A DNA stretch of 64,000 nt, taken from Pelodera strongyloides (taxonomy: Eukaryota; Nematoda; Chromadorea; Rhabditida; Rhabditidae). Shown here one piece after another: positions 60,300 to 64,000 of this stretch. How positions within the stretch are numbered: the stretch's first letter is position 1; each line of letters begins with the position of its first letter. The stretch covers positions 26,990 to 90,989 of the forward strand of contig JAANDG010000582.1 in the NCBI GenBank assembly GCA_036852015.1, given 5' to 3'. A program made the translations under genes and the position numbers. The notes beneath the pieces were generated by a model. That model was not told where the DNA came from and made no database searches. It saw only the letters and a program-made list of their open reading frames with translations.

Positions 60300-60565
60300 C
60301 TGGAAGATTTTGCTCCAAAATTGCCGCGATTTTGCCCCAAAAATGCCGGGGCACAAAAGCCGAGTTGCCGCGCGGCAATTTTGGGGCATTTTTGGGGCAC
60401 CCATTTTGCCGTGCGGCAATTTTGGGGCATTTCTGAGGCACGCATTTCTGCCATGCGGCAATTTTGGGGCATTTTTGGGGCACGACTTCTGCCGTGCGGC
60501 ACTTTTGGGGCATTTTTGGGGCACCACTTCTGCCGTGCGGCAATTTTGGGGCAATTTCGCGGCAA
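60300..60565. repeat. 41-42-bp minisatellite with TTTTGGGG motifs
   Basis: Units of 41-42 nt containing GCCGTGCGGCAATTTTGGGG and CATTTTTGGGGCACCACTTC, best copies from 60365 to 60560, preceded by an inverted partial copy at 60308-60350. Related single units (CCGCGGCAATTTTGGGGC) occur at 60956, 60979 and 61003. On the minus strand it translates to a repeated PQKCPKIAARQ-type peptide, which I consider fortuitous. Confidence 0.9.
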
Positions 60566-60579
60566 TATACCTTTGCAAA

Positions 60580-60607
60580 ACAAAAGCATTGACAAGAATC
60601 GAACCTG
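60580..60607 (-). repeat. B-box-like fragment (truncated tRNA-derived repeat)
   Basis: Minus-strand CTGGCAGGTTCGATTCTTG matches the T-arm of the fuller tRNA-like copy at 60730-60806, and both are followed by a TTTTGCAAA-like sequence. The 5' half is missing. Confidence 0.5.
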
Positions 60608-60729
60608 CCAGTGATTTTGTTTTGCAAATAATATATTATTAATATTATATTATATTTATTAATATATAGATGTTTTAACATCTGCAATACACATATTTTG
60701 TATAAGTACATCTTTGCAAGACACAATCA

Positions 60730-60806
60730 CTTGACAGGAATCGAACCTGCCGACATGATTCGACACCTGTTCTGGAACTGCGCCTTAGACCACTCGGACA
60801 TAACGC
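60730..60806 (-). repeat. tRNA-like segment, Leu/Ser-type (SINE head or pseudogene)
   Basis: Minus-strand A-box TGTCCGAGTGGTCTAAGG, as in type-II tRNAs with a long variable arm, and B-box GGTTCGATTCC in a paired T-arm. Acceptor ends do not pair and no proper anticodon loop forms. Confidence 0.6.
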
Positions 60807-61365
60807 ACATGTCAGACCCTGCAAAAAGTTTGGCCTAGTCCCTCCGACCGGCATATATTCAACTAATGCGGAGCGGCGCGCGTCACGGCGCGGCAATTTT
60901 GGAGCAATCTGAAAACTTTTCCCTCTACTCTTTCTCAACACTATCTCGCTGCCCTGGCAATTTTGGGGCAACATAACCGCGGCAATTTTGGGGCAACGTT
61001 GCAAAACCGCGGCATTTTTGGGGCAAGATGTTCCAGTGGTATGCGAGATGCAAAATTGCTGCTTTTTTCATCTTCGCAGCGCGTCGGAATCCTCTGAAGC
61101 ATGCGCGGATCAAACTACGGTATTCTGTGAGCGGCATATAAAAGCGTCACGGAGCAGAAATACAGTACCCACTATGTGTAACAATAACTCTGCAGACAAA
61201 TTGGTTATTACAGTAAAGTGTCGTCACTCACAATATAAATAAATATATTCTTCTTTATTCCTGTGCAAGTATCCGAACGACATTTTATTTTCAAAGAATA
61301 TGAACACTGCCCATATACATATTCGCCTTCAACATTTGTGTAAAAGTTCACTTTACAGGTTTATG

Positions 61366-61514
61366 GGGATTCCAAGTATATTATGGTAAAAATTTACAGT
61401 ATATTGGAACTACACGAGAATAATTGTTCATATTATATATATATGCAGGTTTCGTGCAGAAATACGGTAGCATTTACAGAATCACACCGTATTTTTGGGA
61501 TACTTGGAAACCCC
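61366..61514. mobile_element. MITE, GGTTTCCAAGTATGGTGAAA family
   Basis: Left TGGGGATTCCAAGTATATTA, right GGGATACTTGGAAACCCCC; interior TTTACAGTATATTGGAACTA and CACACCGTATTT. Confidence 0.75.
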
Positions 61515-61738
61515 CTTTACCTCACCTTGGATACTTTGAATTATTAGTGCAATACAAAGCTTACACCAGTTAATTTTATTCCATCAAACCAACACTGTAA
61601 TTTTCATAAAAATTTTTTCTTCAACATTTCCCAGAACAATGAAAATCACATAGGTTATTTTTCGTTTTCCCTAACTTGCAGAGTAGTTAACACAACATCA
61701 CACAATTGATTATTTATTCTTGTACATTTATTTACATT

Positions 61739-63757
61739 TTACAAATGTTTGCCATTAAGGATTTCCGGATATCCATTTGTTTTTGGGGTATTTAGTGCCG
61801 CTCTCATCATAGATTCAGTCATTGAATAGGTCATTACATCTTGATATTGTGTCTCGAACTCGTGTAGAGCTTGAGATAAATCTTCGTGAAATGACCTGAA
61901 AACATTCACATTTCTTATGAGACATGAAAAATGAATCGCACCTCTTGCTGGCAGTTTATTAGAGAACTTTATAAGAACACGCTGTAATGAATCGCGCAAT
62001 TTTTGTAAAAAAAAAAGAATAGAACCAATAGCAAGAAGAAAACCCTCTTTTATGGCCCTCGATTAAAAAAAAACCTCGATTTTTACTTATACGCCAAAAC
62101 GTTACACTATGTAACTCGCATATATCTTACACTTACACATAATATACGTGCAGTTCACTTTATTTTTTAATAAATAAAGAATATTAATACAAAAATTCCA
62201 CCTCATCAAAGCGTTCCTCTCGTTCTCCTCACTTGGTCTATTCGTCTGAAGTCTGGCCAAATAATAGTCAAGCTCGTCTAATGAATGATGAGGCATGTGG
62301 ACGTTTATTATGTTGCTTTCTGAAAATTAAACAAACTGTAGGCTTAGGCTTAGGCTTAGGTTAGGGCTTAGGGTACATTGTACCGTAAGGGGGGATTCAA
62401 AATGGTAATTTTCTCTGTTGTAGAAAAAAATGGAGGAACGTCTTACATGGTTATTAATTAAAGCGAAATACTGTCCGGTTTTTGAAGCTCATCTGGACAG
62501 CTGAATCTTACACATCTATGCAAAGTTGCTCGAATTTTATCTCGATTGTTTATTCTAATTTATGTTCATTTGCATAAGCCGCATAAGAATGCAGCTGTCC
62601 ACGATGCGTTTCAAAAACAGGCCGGTATTTCGCGTTTAGAAATAAAATTGCATCTGCTGTTCACTGACACTTCCCTTGTAAGTAGTTACATAAAATACAT
62701 TAGAATTCATAAGTATGACTAAACTGAAATGTTTATTTGTGAATTATACTACACTTTTTTTCCGATTTTCTCGTTTTTTTTTACGACGGGGTCGTTATGT
62801 TATCTGCTATATGTTTGGATGCGCAAGCATGCATTATTTATGCCTTTTCATGCTGGCTAGTCTTGCCTGCATGCATTCCAAAACAAAACATAATCAAAGA
62901 ACTTCACCCAAGACCTAAGGCAAATTATATGTTCTACATGTTCGTTTTCGGATGCTTGCCTTCCTTATTAGCTAGTAAACAAAACATAGTTTTTAAAATA
63001 ATTTTCGACGATATTTTCACCCATGGGTACCATCAGTGATTTCATGAAAAAAAATGGAAAAACCAAATCCCGATTTTTTACTTGAATAGTGCATAAATGT
63101 GTTATCGACACAAGCAAAGTTGTTTCAGCACGCAGTAAGTTGTTTTGAAACAATAATTTAGGGTGTTTAAATTGTAAAAAAAAATACCCAAGTAAAAACG
63201 CAAAAATAGCTTCCGCAGGCAGGAATCGAACACTTGACCTTCCTCTTATCAGTCAGAAGCGCTATCCATTATGCTAAGTGGTAACCGAAATCATATATCA
63301 CTGAGACTCCCATAAGGAACGGTTATGCGTAATTGCTCGATAATTACGTCCGGCACGTTTTGAATGCGCCATCTTTAATAGAATTTAATTCTCTACAACT
63401 TTTGCATTAAAACTTTTCTTAATTCAGATATGAACCTAGGCATTTCCCTTGTAAGATAACCCACAAATTGCAAGTGTAAACTAACAACACACATTTATAG
63501 TGTGTAAGTACCGATTGTATTTTCATTTGGCTTGTTTTTTTATTCGTAAATTGTAAGAGAAAGACAATATGTATACAGTATACAATCTTTATATCATTTC
63601 GTATACATGAGTAATAGGCAGTTAGGTTTATGTGCAAAAAGAGAGAATGGAGAGAAGATATACGCGTTACGTGGTCGTATAGTATAGTCCAATAGTTGAA
63701 GTTTTTTTGAAGAATCATGCAGTTTGCAGCCAATCTTGTCAATATTGAGAGATGAAT
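61739..63757 (-). CDS. Unrecognised gene, 3' exons only (5' end outside window)
   Basis: Three exons (minus) that join in frame: 63671-63757, 62202-62319, 61739-61895. Reading: SSLNIDKIGCKLHDSSKKLQ..., then NIINVHMPHHSLDELDYYLA and RLQTNRPSEENERNALM, then FHEDLSQALHEFETQYQDVM and a C-terminus ending NGYPEILNGKHL. Mostly charged, probably helical; no motif recognised. The 62202-62319 exon is supported by GTGGAA and TTTTCAG sites; the 63671-63757 exon is less certain because its donor (CACGTAACG) is weak. The upstream neighbour would lie left of the palindrome that ends the window. Confidence 0.55.
62339..62373. repeat. Interstitial telomere-like repeat
   Basis: TTAGGC units, then diverged TTAGGGC units, beginning 20 nt from the acceptor of exon 62202-62319. 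Confidence 0.85.
62458..62638. mobile_element. MITE, TTAA-type GCGAAAT family
   Basis: Left TTAAAGCGAAATACTGTCCG, right AGGCCGGTATTTCGCGTTTA; interior TTTATTCTAATTTATGTTCA as at 31699 and 50158. Intronic in the last gene. Confidence 0.8.
63215..63290 (-). repeat. tRNA-like segment (pseudogene or SINE head)
   Basis: Minus-strand A-box TAGCATAATGGATAGCGC and B-box GTTCGATTCC at the normal distance. The D-stem, T-stem and acceptor stem all contain mismatches, so it is probably not a working tRNA. It lies in an intron of the last gene. Confidence 0.5.
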
Positions 63758-63823
63758 CTGAAATAAATAAACATCCCAATCATGATCATACAAGGCAATC
63801 ACAGGTGATCCCTCCTGCACGTC

Positions 63824-64000
63824 CTCAGGCGCGCAGCGCGGAAATGCGTTACTGCGTCCGCGAAAAAGAGATGCCTTTTTAACATGGGAAAGGCGGAGAC
63901 GCAGAAACGAGGTTTCTCTGTGTCTCGAATTTTTCAAATTTGCAAATTTGCAATCTCTTCCCGCGGACGCCGCTACGCATTTCCGCGCTGCGCGCCTGAG
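63824..64000. mobile_element. Palindromic element at the window edge
   Basis: A perfect 25-nt inverted repeat: CTCAGGCGCGCAGCGCGGAA... at 63824-63848 and its complement at 63976-64000. The arms continue inward with weaker pairing for about 20 nt more (CGTCCGCG near both). The interior holds a second small hairpin (GAGACGCAGAAACGAG...). Much more GC-rich than its surroundings, and unlike the other MITE families here. Its outer boundary may extend past the window. Confidence 0.8.

Larger units (their letters stand above)
60001..61738. other. Repeat-rich intergenic region
   Basis: 1.7 kb between two minus-strand genes. It contains a GC-rich minisatellite (60300-60565), scattered relatives of it up to 61025, two tRNA-like pieces and a MITE at 61366. 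No ORF with credible coding character apart from repeat-translated ones. Confidence 0.6.

Noticed and set aside
60154..60726. 190-codon minus-strand ORF with repeated PQKCPKIAARQ-like units
   Set aside because: It is the translation of a 41-42-bp minisatellite. The unit length alternates between 41 and 42 nt, several frames stay open, and no splice or start context supports it.
63768..63850. Additional coding exon (EGSPVIALYDHDWDVYLF)
   Set aside because: The stretch overlaps the left arm of the GC-rich palindrome and has no acceptor in a usable frame; the polypyrimidine tract and TTTCAG at its end look like an intron end instead.
63419..63937. 172-codon minus-strand ORF
   Set aside because: It crosses the palindromic element and the predicted acceptor at 63758 and disagrees in frame with the better-supported exon 63671-63757.

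Overview
The window is nuclear DNA of a small-genome animal, most probably a nematode. Three short interstitial runs of TTAGGC (the nematode telomere repeat) occur at 901-929, 43967-43986 and 62339-62373. Exons are short (about 20-250 nt), introns are mostly GT...TTTCAG or GT...CTAG, and several start codons lie 1-6 nt after a 3' splice-site-like AG, as expected with spliced-leader trans-splicing. The very high exon number would fit a rhabditid or diplogastrid, but the species cannot be fixed from this sequence.

Layout, left to right: (1) 1-9790, minus: EDEM2-like ER mannosidase-like protein, at least 23 exons, with an unusually long C-terminal tail running off the window. (2) 10621-22814, minus: complete DNA polymerase delta catalytic subunit, 31 exons, 1078 codons. 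(3) 22815-23358: divergent promoter. (4) 23359-25333, plus: ribosomal protein L5, followed 245 nt later on the same strand by (5) an RS-rich protein at 25579-27069. (6) 28166-29678, minus: ribosomal protein L19. (7) 31427-43155, minus: GLD-2-type non-canonical poly(A) polymerase with a long N-terminal extension, 23 exons. (8) 44799-53823, minus: two-RRM protein resembling tRNA-Sec-associated protein 1 (SECP43/TRNAU1AP) with a long tail, 19 exons. (9) 54494-60000, minus: unrecognised protein with a signal peptide, coiled-coil regions and a possible C-terminal anchor. (10) 61739-63757 and beyond, minus: 3' end of another unrecognised gene.

The exon models were built by eye. They close in frame from end to end (1078, 727, 663, 296, 217, 197 and 285 codons), which is the main support for them. 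The genes are housekeeping functions (replication, translation, RNA processing, ER quality control) and do not form one pathway. RPL5 plus the RS gene is the best operon candidate.

The accessory content is mobile DNA in introns. There are at least six families of palindromic MITE-like elements, several with clear target-site duplications (TTAA, TTA, or an 8-bp hAT-like duplication), tRNA-derived SINE-like pieces and several minisatellites. The most striking observations are two cases where repeats have copied splice sites of the poly(A) polymerase gene: a SINE whose 14-bp target duplication contains the 5' splice site, and a roughly 70-bp minisatellite whose units each carry the 3' splice site.
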